Positions 24,497 to 35,600 of a DNA stretch of 64,000 bases are shown here, piece after piece. The stretch is from Penelope pileata (lineage: Eukaryota > Chordata > Aves > Galliformes > Cracidae). The notes beneath the pieces were generated by a model. It did not search any database and had not been told where the DNA came from. It was given only the letters and a program-made list of their open reading frames with translations. The translations under genes and the position numbers were made by a program. Every line of letters starts with the position of its first letter. Position 1 is the stretch's first letter. Where the stretch lies: contig WBMW01005278.1 in NCBI GenBank assembly GCA_013396635.1, positions 620,355 through 684,354 of the forward strand. Direction: 5' to 3'.

Positions 24497-27140
24497 GTGA
24501 GTAGACCCTTGTTTTCTTTCCGTGTGGTTTTGCTGACAAGTTGATTCATTTCTCCCCTAAATAAACAGCGGCGAGAGTCTTACGGCTGTTACGTGTTTGA
24601 TGCTGTGTTGTTTGGCTCTGCAGCTCCCTCAATTCATGGTTTTAATGTAAGTATAGAAATAAAAATGACATAGAAGTCCCATTTATATTAAAAAAAAGTG
24701 TGGGGCCGTGATTAGTTTCCCAAAGCCTAGCTCTAAATTTCTTGACACAGGAACAAGCACATGAGGTAGGAGGACATAGCTCTACAAATGCAGATCTGAT
24801 ACTGATCTCATTTGTTGAGAGTGTAAAACAAGCAGGAAAAAATGAGAGCAAGAGCTGCTCCATCTTAGCTGATCTGTATGCAGGTCTGCGTGGCCTCTTC
24901 TAACTCCGAGTGTGAACCGTCAGCATCAGGAAAGGGAGGGAAAATGTAAGGGGAAATCAGTTAATTTGGAAATGCTCAGTGATTAGTACTGGAAAATGAA
25001 AAGTCTGGTTTGATACGGCTTGTGGGGAGCAATGAGCTGTTCCTTATGGCTGTGCACCTCTTCAAGATGTTTGCTTCCGTTTGCCTGGTGCTTATGTTGG
25101 TGCTTGTTGCCTCCTGTTTGTAAAGCAACCTGTGCAGCCCCCATGTGTTCCAGTTTCAGATGCCCAGGTGTTACGGCAGTTTTGCTTCTTAACAGCAGTC
25201 TGTGCTCAGCCCAGCTGACATCTTAGGGACCTCCAGTGATGAGATATGCAATATACCTGGTGATACTAATAACCAACCAGTTTGGTTTGTTGAGGTCTGC
25301 TGTGTAACAAATCATTTGTGATGACACGTTGTGGTGTCTGCCGTGCTTCTGTCAGCGCTTCTTGCCAGTGGGGTGGCACAGCGTTTTGTCCCTGCATGCT
25401 TCTGTCCCAGCCTGCAGCTGTGTGGATTAATGACACAATGAGAACAGAGCCTGCAGCTGTTGGGAGCCTTCTTGGTGGGCTTCCCAGAGCCATGGTGGGC
25501 TCATCCAGGCTGGGACTGGCCTCACCCCACCTGCAGTGATGTGTCTGCGTTAGGGGCAGAGGTGCCCTTGTCTTGAGGTGGCAGGAAATGGTGTGGATGC
25601 TGGGTATCCCCCTCGGGCTCTCTTTTCCTGCTGATCATAAAGCACCACGGGGCAAGTCATCTCCTAACCAGGGCCCTCCTGAAGCACGTGGGTTGGAGCA
25701 GGGGGACTGGCTCCAGTGCACATAGGCTGGACCAGCCTCCAGCAGCTCTGCCTCAGTTCAGAGCTGCAGCAGCACCAGGGAGCCCTTGTTGACACAATAA
25801 TTTTTACTCCTGCCATCATTACAGAGATCACGGTTATTCTCATGATTGCTTTTGCAGTTATTATCGCCAGGGCTGCTCCTGGCGACACGCAGCTTCTCTT
25901 TCAGATCTCCTGAAACTAGCGGTCACTAGATCTGTTTGGCTCTAGCCACACAGAAAAGGTGATTAATGGAAAGGAAACGGGATGAAAGGGTGGGATGAGA
26001 AAGACCTGGAAGGACAGGAGGTAGGGCATGGGGACTGTGCTGTGAATGGACAGGTCCCCTGGGCACAGGGGGTGTGAGGTGACAGAGCTGGCAGTGCTGT
26101 GCCCGGTGTCCCCATGGCATGGATGGTGCAGGGAGGAGCAGTCACTGCCTAGGGAATGCAGAGAGCAGCAGCACAGAACGACCACGGGGCTTGTTGGTGC
26201 CTGGAGCTCACCAGGTGTGTGCACAGAGCCCAGTGTGATGTACCTGAGCTACCACAGCTTGGCGGGGACATTTCTCTGCCGTTCATTGCAAACATTAAAG
26301 ACACAAGTAAAGATTACGCAGTACAGCTGTAAATTAAGGAAAATCATTTGCTGTGATGCTCGCCAGCCTGTTGCTCCTGGGACAGTGGGCTGGGGCAGCT
26401 CAGGGGGACAGCAGGTTTGCTCGTGTCAGCTGGGACTGTGGCTGCTCAGAGAGCAGCAGCGGTGGGTGAGAACGGTGATGGTGCACACGGGGTTGGGATA
26501 GCTTGGACTGAAGACAGGTCTGTGTGCTGTGGCCTTGGTGACTGCACCAAGTGACTGCAGGCCTTGGTGGCCTGGAATGGCAGAGGGGAAACGTGGATCG
26601 TGATTGCAGTAAGATCAAATTCGTGCAGTCTGCTGTGAGACTGAACAAGAACCACTGCACACACAGCAGAGCAGTGGCCCTCAGAAACGAGGAGGAAAGT
26701 GTCTTTTTTTCCCTCTTCTGTCACTGATTTGCTGTGAGAACTGCATAACATTTTCATTTCCAGCCTCTTGAACCCTCCATCTTAGCAATTTACCCTCTCC
26801 TTTTGCTGGAGTACATCATGTTTTCTCTGTCTGTGCAGAGTCCAGCACAGGTACAGCATCCTGCTTAGGGCTGGCTGTGCAGGCTGGGCGTGTGGCCGGT
26901 GAAAGCTGCTTGGGGCCCTTTGCTTCGTGCAGCACTGCCCCTGCAGAGGCTGCTCCTGGTAGAGCGAGAGCTCTGGGGAAAGCTCTGGAGGTAGACCTGC
27001 TCCAGCACTCACCGCTGGGACAGGTCAGCTGCCTTTGCCTCTCCCACGAGACACCAAGACTTCCTTCTCTCGGTCCCTAGGAGCATTATGAGTCCAGAGA
27101 AGCCCTGTTTCGTGTGTTTTCAGATTACAAAAGTAATTTC

Positions 27141-27141
27141 N
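27141..27141. other. Single-N assembly gap
   Basis: One undetermined base sits at the start of the retroviral fragment. Left of it is ordinary intron; right of it pol sequence begins abruptly with no LTR. This looks like a join between contigs. Confidence 0.8.
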
Positions 27142-27418
27142 TTCGGGTCACTTGATAGAGAGGGTTTACAATCAGACTGTAATCTGGAATATGCATTCTC
27201 CAGAAACCCACAACACCTAAGAAAGCTTGTGTTTCCTTTTTGTTTGTTGGTGGGGACATAGCAGTGATTTTATTGATCACATCCATGGGGATGTGACGAC
27301 GTCCGTCTTGCCATTTTATTCCTAGGAACTGAATTTCCCGTGCGGGTCCCTTGACCTTACTTTGCTTAATGGCAAAACCGGCTTTCAGAAGGATTTGAAT
27401 TACATACATCCGTTTCAA
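27142..27418 (-). mobile_element. Endogenous retrovirus pol fragment (reverse transcriptase C-terminal part)
   Basis: The - strand is open for about 90 codons and resembles the later part of a retroviral reverse transcriptase (end of palm, thumb/connection). Visible pieces are the short FLGIKW motif, PTNKKETQAFLG and GFWRMHIPDY, which in retroviruses lie well after the catalytic YXDD box. The catalytic box, protease, RNase H, integrase, env and LTRs are all absent. The right edge coincides with the start of the duplicated block at about 27409, within a shared ccgtttcaaag. The left edge is the N at 27141. The fragment is non-functional. Its open frame suggests a recent insertion, or a contig end belonging elsewhere. 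Confidence 0.8.
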
Positions 27419-28646
27419 AGCCTGTGAGCAGGGGCTGGGATTTCCTGCAGCAGGGAGCAGTCATGCATCTCATGGGAGAGGGAGGGACGGAGGAGTGTGG
27501 GCTGGGGGAATGTCCCCCCTGAGCCACTCCTGGGTGGCCCCAGTGGGGGGATTCCTGCTGGCTTCTGCAGCATCCATTGCCTGCTGGGTGCAGTGCTTGG
27601 ATTGCTGTTTTTTGCTGTGTTTTACGGAGGAGAAAGCTCTGTTTTATGTATTTTTAGCACTACATTAGATGCTGCAATTCGTGTATGCTGATGGAGAGAG
27701 ACAATTTGAAAATAGTTGCAATATGCAGGAATATAACAGGTATTTACGGGAGAATTTTCTTTAATCTGTCCTTGCTTAGCTTCCCACCTGCTTTATTCAG
27801 ATCCCAGTGAGTGACAGGCTGGAGCCAAATGGACAAGGCAGGTGCTCTGTAATGCTGTGATTATTTTTCTCATGGGAGGAATGTGCGTGTGCTCACATCG
27901 ACTCCAGCGTCGTTTCCGCAGCCAGCACAGCACTTATTCAATTGTCATGAAAATCAGGCCTTTTCAGTAATTTTATAGTGTTTATTTTATGTTTCTATCA
28001 CTTACAAAAAGGGAAGTACATTTATCGGGACACTTATTTATATAATGACTTGCTGCTTTCAATCCGTGTGTGCCGTGTGGGTGTGTGATGTGCTTGTGGA
28101 CCCTCGCAGCTGCGTGCAGCCCCGTTCTCTGGGCTGTAAGAGGAGCTTCTGCGGTGGGAGGAAGGCTTGCTGTCTCACCACAGCCATGTATTGCTCTGTT
28201 CTGCTCCAGAGGGCAAATCTTTCAGGATTCCTCAGTTCAAATGTCAGGGAAGTTGCTAAGGATAAATGCAAAGATAAAGATCTTTTTTCAGTTTGATCCA
28301 CTCTCAGTTCATCCTAACAGTTTTAGAGGGCACAGTTTTGTTTTTCTCTTTTCTCCTGTTTTGCTCCTCTCCCTTTCCCTGCCTTGCCTTTTTCCCCATG
28401 CTCGAGTAACATTGGCATCCCAGAGGTGATTTCTCTAGAAAAATACTGTTTTCTCTGCTTTTTCAGAGTTTGGGATCAAGTCACGGTAAAACTTTTGATG
28501 TTTCCTGTTTCCCAACAAATTCTAAAAATTCTAATAGCGAAAAGGAAAGTCATCATGGGAAACCAGACGTAAAGGAGGACTCTGCTCCCCAGCCTGGTCT
28601 GTTGGACAGGACGTGGTCACTGTGCTTTGCCGTGTGCTTCAGGAGT
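27409..28646. repeat. Duplicated 1.23-kb block, copy 1
   Basis: This is nearly identical to 28792-30019 at an offset of 1,383 bp. Identity starts at tccgtttcaaagcc and ends at caggagt. Seen differences are A/G at 27806/29189, cagagtttgggatc versus caaaatttggcatc, acttttgatg versus actttcgatg, and a 10-nt stretch (near 28520) present only here. Its content is intronic with no gene; the repeated short frames in it are chance. It is bracketed by the pol fragment on the left and an N at 28649 on the right. Confidence 0.93.
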
Positions 28647-28648
28647 CG

Positions 28649-28649
28649 N
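28649..28649. other. Single-N assembly gap
   Basis: One undetermined base lies three positions after copy 1 of the duplicated block ends. The following 28650-28791 is single-copy and leads directly into copy 2. Confidence 0.8.
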
Positions 28650-28791
28650 TGAAGAACAAGCATTCAGAAGCACTCTTGACATGGCTCTGTGTCACAGCTG
28701 TGATGTGTCCCACGTTTTGCCTTGGAAAACTCGATTTCAAGTCTCTGAAAGTCACAGAAACTCTTCTATGTATCCAGCCATTTATCTGGTC

Positions 28792-30019
28792 TCCGTTTCA
28801 AAGCCTGTGAGCAGGGGCTGGGATTTCCTGCAGCAGGGAGCAGTCATGCATCTCATGGGAGAGGGAGGGACGGAGGAGTGTGGGCTGGGGGAATGTCCCC
28901 CCTGAGCCACTCCTGGGTGGCCCCAGTGGGGGGATTCCTGCTGGCTTCTGCAGCATCCATTGCCTGCTGGGTGCAGTGCTTGGATTGCTGTTTTTTGCTG
29001 TGTTTTACGGAGGAGAAAGCTCTGTTTTATGTATTTTTAGCACTACATTAGATGCTGCAATTCGTGTATGCTGATGGAGAGAGACAATTTGAAAATAGTT
29101 GCAATATGCAGGAATATAACAGGTATTTACGGGAGAATTTTCTTTAATCTGTCCTTGCTTAGCTTCCCACCTGCTTTATTCAGATCCCGGTGAGTGACAG
29201 GCTGGAGCCAAATGGACAAGGCAGGTGCTCTGTAATGCTGTGATTATTTTTCTCATGGGAGGAATGTGCGTGTGCTCACATCGACTCCAGCGTCGTTTCC
29301 GCAGCCAGCACAGCACTTATTCAATTGTCATGAAAATCAGGCCTTTTCAGTAATTTTATAGTGTTTATTTTATGTTTCTATCACTTACAAAAAGGGAAGT
29401 ACATTTATCGGGACACTTATTTATATAATGACTTGCTGCTTTCAATCCGTGTGTGCCGTGTGGGTGTGTGATGTGCTTGTGGACCCTCGCAGCTGCGTGC
29501 AGCCCCGTTCTCTGGGCTGTAAGAGGAGCTTCTGCGGTGGGAGGAAGGCTTGCTGTCTCACCACAGCCATGTATTGCTCTGTTCTGCTCCAGAGGGCAAA
29601 TCTTTCAGGATTCCTCAGTTCAAATGTCAGGGAAGTTGCTAAGGATAAATGCAAAGATAAAGATCTTTTTTCAGTTTGATCCACTCTCAGTTCATCCTAA
29701 CAGTTTTAGAGGGCACAGTTTTGTTTTTCTCTTTTCTCCTGTTTTGCTCCTCTCCCTTTCCCTGCCTTGCCTTTTTCCCCATGCTCGAGTAACATTGGCA
29801 TCCCAGAGGTGATTTCTCTAGAAAAATACTGTTTTCTCTGCTTTTTCAAAATTTGGCATCAAGTCACGGTAAAACTTTCGATGTTTCCTGTTTCCCAACA
29901 AATTTAATAGCGAAAAGGAAAGTCATCATGGGAAACCAGACGTAAAGGAGGACTCTGCTCCCCAGCCTGGTCTGTTGGACAGGACGTGGTCACTGTGCTT
30001 TGCCGTGTGCTTCAGGAGT
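28792..30019. repeat. Duplicated 1.23-kb block, copy 2
   Basis: This is the partner of 27409-28646. It continues without a gap into unique intron on the right (gtgtgggctttgtcac) and on the left into 28650-28791. That makes it the better candidate for the true chromosomal copy. It lacks 10 nt relative to copy 1. Confidence 0.93.
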
Positions 30020-30691
30020 TGTGTGGGCTTTGTCACAAAGTGATAGCTAAGTGGTAAAATAAGAAAAGAAAATACCTGTTTCGAGGCCTGATGGAGTAGG
30101 CTCCTGGCAGGAATTTAATGGACAATTTTCGTGATCTGGGTGTTAGGTACCAGTGCTCCCTGCTTGGCTTTGGAGAGCGAAACACCTGCAGAAAGCAGCA
30201 CAGCCCATCTTGAGGAGAGTGTCTGGGATGGTTTTCCTTTGTCCAAGTTCCCTATCTGTAAAACAGAGATAACATTTTCCTGCCCTGGGGGCTTTGGAGA
30301 TGAGATTCTGAGGATTCTGCAGTAAAGAAAGATGTGAAGTATCTGATTTGATCAATAAATCTTGCATCCCTTGGTTATTGCAATACATTGCACTATTGGT
30401 TATTGCTGGTACTGCTGTCCTGTACTGCTTTCTCTCCAGTATGTCAGTGCTCACCCCAAGCTGAGGGCTTTCCTGCCTTGATCTTCAGTGTTTGGTAGGT
30501 TTCGTGAGCCCTGCTGGTGTTAATCTGAGGGGTTTGTTGAGAACATAGAAATACTGCACCAGCAGCAAGAAGAGCTAAAGCCCAAAGGATGGGATTTAGT
30601 TTTTGCTGTCACACTGATGTCCGTATCCTGTGGGTGGGTAGGGAAAACTTCTGGAGGAAGAATGAGGCTATAAATGAAAGTGATTCATTCA

Positions 30692-30945
30692 GAATCATGG
30701 AATCATTGAGGTTGGAGAAGCCCTCTCAGATCCCCCAGCCCAACCCCAGCCCACCCCACCATGCCACTGAGCCATGTCCCCAGTGCCACATCCCCACGGG
30801 GCTGGAACACCCCCAGGGACGGGGACTGCCCCACTCCCTGGCAGCTGTGCCAGTGCCTGACCGCTCTGTGCAGAAGGAATGTTCCCCAGTGCCCAGCCTG
30901 ACCCTGCCCTGGCACAGCGTGAGCCCATCCCCTCTGCCATTTGGC
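30692..30945 (-). mobile_element. CR1-type 3' tail fragment
   Basis: The + strand starts with cagaatcatggaatcattg, aggttggagaagccctctca and agatcccccagcccaacccc, the reverse complement of a CR1-like 3' end. The body matches the 153-bp unit of the element at 16560-16955. It meets the next element (30946-31185, + strand) head to head. Confidence 0.78.
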
Positions 30946-31185
30946 AGCACAGCCTGTGTCTGTCATGGCGTACACCAGCCAGTATGTGCTTACACTTTAC
31001 TGTATTTATTAATATTCTTGTTGCTGGAAACAGAGAAGGTGAGAGAATACCTCCCCTGGAGATCTTCAGCACCCGCTTGGACAGTTCCCTGTGCAGCGGG
31101 CTGAAGGGCAGCTGCTGCAGGGGGGTTGCACTGGGTGCTCTCCAGAGGTCCCTTCCAGCCCCTGCAGCTCCGTGACTCTGTGATC
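30946..31185 (+). mobile_element. CR1 LINE 3' end fragment
   Basis: On the + strand: ccagtatgtgcttacac, ttcttgttgctggaaacag, gagatcttcagcacccgc, gggtgctctccagaggtccc and a cagctccgtgactctgtgat tail. It is the same subfamily as 22203-22450. It lies about 380 bp upstream of the ITPRIPL1-like N-terminal piece. Confidence 0.85.
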
Positions 31186-31565
31186 TCCCCCGGCTTCAGG
31201 CAGCAGATACCTCGCTGGGATCTGTGCCCATGGCCAGGAGCCCTGTGCCGCGGGCACCGTGTGCTGGTGACACTGGGTTGGTGTGACAGCTTGGGTGGGG
31301 CTGGGCTGCGGGGGCTGGGCTAGGGCCCTGTGCAGTCACAAGGGAAGGGGTCACCACGCGGGGTGGGCTGAGGGCCATGGGCGCAGCGCTGCTTCCCGTG
31401 GGCCTGGGCCATGGGTGAGTGCAGCACAGGGCAGGGCTGGGGCGCAGGGCCAGCCCCTCAGGGCAGCACCACGGGCAGGGCTTGGGGCTGGCACTGCCAG
31501 CACTGCCCTCAGCCCCTGCTGCCTCGCTGCTCCCCCGGCCCAGCTGAGCCCCTCTCCCCCACCCC

Positions 31566-31860
31566 TTGCAGAGCAAGGCTTTGGCGTTCGCTTTCGCCTG
31601 GTTGGAGCAGAATGTGCAGGGAGTCGGGTACGAGGCGGACAGGGCTGAGCGCATGCGGCAGCTCGAGGTGTTTGTGCAGGAGCAGGCGGCACGGCTGCTG
31701 CAGGAGATGGAGAGCACAGCCTGGAGCACAGCGTCCTCTGGGCACTGCTGCACCACTGGAGGCTCTGCCTCTGCAGTGGGCTTCTTGTCTCACTCTTCTG
31801 GAGCTTGTGGAAGAAGCTGCAAAGAATCCAGTGTTTTAGGAACACGTTTTGCATGAAGAA
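31566..31860 (+). pseudogene. ITPRIPL1: ITPRIPL1-like pseudogene, N-terminal and membrane part
   Basis: The + strand shows a hydrophobic leader-like start (KALAFAFAWLEQNVQGV) and an amphipathic segment (AERMRQLEVFVQEQAARLLQEMES). After a one-frame shift near 31715 comes LWALLHHWRLCLCSGLLVSLFW, which would be the transmembrane segment, then the basic LWKKLQRIQ. This is the order found at the N-terminus of bird ITPRIPL1-like proteins. The similarity stops near 31860, before the Glu-rich linker and the Mab-21-like domain. Just upstream, cccccaccccttgcag at 31556-31571 looks like a 3' splice site. It is the complement of the C-terminal piece at 20811-22203, which lies on the other strand. Family assignment is from recalled motifs and weaker than for the C-terminal piece. 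Confidence 0.55.
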
Positions 31861-32379
31861 GGCTACTTGCTGGCTCAGCAGGTTAAAGCCTTTAAATCTT
31901 CGCAGGTTTCAGTGACGTGGGCAGTTTACCAGGACAAGTGGTGTAGCCATGCACAATCAGCCTTGCAGAGCAACGTTTAACTCGCACATCCCCCAGGAGT
32001 GGCTGGCTGTGTGCCTGCACATGGGGAAGGGGACTTGGAGCAGCCATTCAGCAGCACCAGTGGTGGTTGTTCTGGTGCTGCAGGACACGCTGCTTGCCCA
32101 GCAGTGCTCTGAGATGCCCGGAGCTGCTCCAGGTGGAGCCTCAGCTCCTGCAGAAGCTCTCGGAGGACCAAGGGGTGTGCAGGAGGGCTGCTCCCTGCTC
32201 CCGAAGGAGCTGCTCCCAGCAGAGCCCAAAGGAACGCACGCGGACAGTGGGAGCTCTCAGTGCTCAGAGCCCCGCGCCCGCAGCGCTGACCCTGTGCTCG
32301 TGTGCAGGTGTTGGTAAACGAAATAAATGCACGCCTGCTGGTTGCAGACGGGGTGCAGTCCAGTCATGATTTAAACGCA

Positions 32380-32620
32380 CCACTTTTATTGCTGGAAGAG
32401 AACGCTCGGGGAAATAAAAACGCCATCAGGTACAATATAATCAAATGTTTACATCGTGTACCTTATCAGGCGATGATAGCAGGAAGGACGCAGCCATTTC
32501 TCACAGTGGACATGGCTGCGTCTTGGGCTCATGGTTTATATATCGGAGTTTTACTTTGTTGCTATATAAAATATTGTTTAGAATATAAACTGTTTTCCAA
32601 ACGCATTGGTCTCTGAGCAC
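32380..32620. promoter_or_regulatory. Candidate conserved non-coding block with a hairpin
   Basis: This AT-rich stretch is unusually rich in CpG for the surrounding intron (aacgc, aacgctcgg, aaacgcc, atcgtg, gcgatg, gacgc). It contains an 11-bp perfect inverted repeat: gacgcagccat at 32487-32497 and atggctgcgtc at 32512-32522, with a 14-nt loop. The stem extends by a G-T and an A-T pair. Function is unknown. It is too short for a typical microRNA precursor. Confidence 0.25.
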
Positions 32621-35600
32621 TTGTAAAGCCTTTTAAAACATCAGACATATTTCACAGTGCCCTGGCTGGCAGAATTCTCCTTTCCATTTGGGTTCAGGTG
32701 TGTGTCTGTCATTCCTACTCGGTAATAAATTGTAAACAACTACTGACATCACGCTGAGGGGGAGTGCCCTTCAGGGATTGTATCTGAAACAAAACAGAGC
32801 TAATTAGCAGGAAATATGAGGCTGAGTGATGATCTCAGGTGCATCGTTCCAAAGCTGGAGTGGATCAGTGGGGCATAAATGAGTTGCTCTGGCTTTACAT
32901 CCGCAGGAGAAAGCTCCGGGTTGGGTCCTCCTTGTTGTGATTGAAGATGGTATTTGCAGGTGAGGATGGGAGAAATGATATTTTATGCTTTAGAAGCAAT
33001 TCGACAGCTCAAAATTTGCCATATCTGTGACTGTCTAAATATGTGCCTGATGAAATATTTATATGTAAATACGTATTATATTAACAGAATAGAAGTTTTC
33101 ATGCAAAAAATAGTAATAAAAGTGAAAGTGTTTGCCATCCCAAATAGAACTAGAAATAACGAGCTTAAATCTCATGGATGAGAGATGGAGATTTAGAAGA
33201 GGAATTATGAGAACCTTTTGGACAGGTGGGGTGGCCATTGGCCGCTGGCACTGGGCAGGAGGCTTAGAGACCCTGAGTGGGTGGTTTTCAGACCATTGCA
33301 ATTGGATGGGTGAAGCCCCACAGCAAAGGAAGGGCTGCTGGCATGGGAAGATCCTTGCACCTGAGTTCTTCATTCCTCCTGTTGTGGGGGGGCACATGGT
33401 GCAAGGGTGTTGTATGAGAGTCAGCACTGCAAACAAAGCTTCAGGTGAAACCCTCTGGGTTTTCAAAGCACCCTAAAAAATTTGATGATGAAAATGTATT
33501 ACGAAGGGGTTTGTCGGGGAATCTGTGTAGATGAGAGGAGTTGCTGAGTGGGGAAAATGTCTTTATTTTTAACTGACCACTGACACCTGTGTTTAAGCAT
33601 GTTGAAATGATAAAGGAAGTCCACATCTCACCTTTTAGATTGATGTTGATGAAGGGAATCTGTGTGTTACATTTTAGATTGATGCTGTTAACATCAGCCA
33701 TTCTTTTTCTTTTCCTTATGTAATGCTTGTTCGTTTTAGTAGAAGCAGCTGATTAATATTCAGGGCAAGTTTTATGTAATCCAATACATTCCCAGGCTGT
33801 TTGGTTTATTACTCTCTGAACTGCCTCCTTTATAGGTCACTGCTGGTAGCTATTCTCCATAGGTGGGATTTGGTTTTGATGGAGAGAGGTCATGCTAAAG
33901 GAGGGCTAGAATTGGATGGCACTACTTTTATATTTCTGTGCTATTTTTAATTATTATTTTTTTGAGTATGTGAATTAATAAATGACCTGAACAACTTTAA
34001 AACTTCAGAATATATGTCGTTCCCATTTGCCTTTATTGCATTAGTTTGCTTTCTCTGTCTGTGTTGGAGGAACCCGTGGGCTGCAGGTTGTCACCAGGGC
34101 TGCTCTCATTCAGCACAGATGCACAGTGCCTGCCTGAGCCCACACATTGCCTCTCCAGAGGCCGTAAATGTCCAGACAGAGCAGGTACTGCTAGCCCTGT
34201 CCTTGTGGGTAGCTCTTCCAGGTCCTTGGTTCCTAGACTAGAACGTTTCCAGAAGACTCTCCTATGTACAACTGTTGTATATCAAACAGTGCTCAACAGC
34301 TCTTCTAAAGAATCCTCAGTGAAAGACCAGATAGAGAACAATTTCAGCATAGTGCATAAGCAATTATGGCTTTGTATTTCGTTTATCTGAATGTAGCAAA
34401 GGAGGAAAAGTATCTGGAACTAATGGATGGCTTGGTCTGCAAAGCAGAATACCAGGAGCTTTGTGGCATTTAGCAAGGTCAAAGGCAGTGCATGTCTAGT
34501 GACCTGGAGTGGTAATGAATATGCAACAACTGGCAACATGGGAATTATGATTGCAAATGGGATCACTTGAGTTTTTTATTATTTAATATTGAAGCTGTAG
34601 TTGCTGAGAGAACTTCCTGAGCTGGATCTTTTCTTCTCAGGAATTCCAAAGGACGGTGTAGCAGTGAGTAGCCCAGAACCCAGAGCATAAACACAGATGT
34701 TAAAACCTGGATTATTCCTAGCAGCTCCTTTCTGACAATTGGTTGTGTAGAAGATGGTTGTATACCACAGAGGAGTCCACAGCAGGGTCTGAGAAACGAA
34801 GCACCAACACTCTTGTAGGCTAAAGGCTGTGGATCATTTTTTTTTGGTTGGCTGTTTTGTTTGTTTTAAGAAATGAGAATGAGAGGAGGAATGGGAGTAA
34901 TTGTAAATATTGCACATGTAAATTTAGCTTACACAGAATCAGAACAGGGTGCCTTTGGATGCTTCACATCTCATGGAGGTGGCTTCCAGGATCTGAGCAG
35001 TCCAACTGATAGTCTTGGCAGAGCAGCATCTTTTAATCTGTCGGTGCACAGTGATCCTGGCAGGTCTGGTCCCAGAAATGTGTTCTCTTGTACGAGTATC
35101 TGTTCCCTGCTGTACACCGAGCAAGGCAGGCATCCTCCTGTGGTGTTCCACCCTGCTTCTCCCCAGCATGGGCTGGAGGACAGGGTAAGTGATTTGGTGA
35201 GTGATGTGAGGCAATAAATCCCAGCTGCTGGGTGGAAAATAGTCATGGTAAAGACGATGGAGCCAGCATGAGAGAAGCTACAGGGGAGAGCATCTGCAAG
35301 CACTGTAAATAAACTCCCTGGAATTTTGCACATTTGGCATCCCTGAAGCTCTGGGCTGCCAGGGGCATCCAGCTGCTGGTCATGTGCAGGGCTTGTTCGG
35401 GGTGAGGGTGAAGAGCTTTAAGGGTCAGAGTGGTGCTCCCTCCCTCTGCATGGCTCTCCTACAGCACTGCTGCTCTGCACGGTGCTGGTTTCATGATTCC
35501 TTCGAGGACACACTGAAGTGGGGGGAGCTCCCTCCCTAACTCTGCAGTAAGGGCAGGGCAGGTGTTGTCGAGCGAGGCAACATGCTCTACAAGGAGAGCG

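Noticed and set aside
27409..30019. Repeated short frames (64, 83, 80 and 119 codons) found twice
   Set aside because: The repetition reflects the duplicated block, not a gene family.
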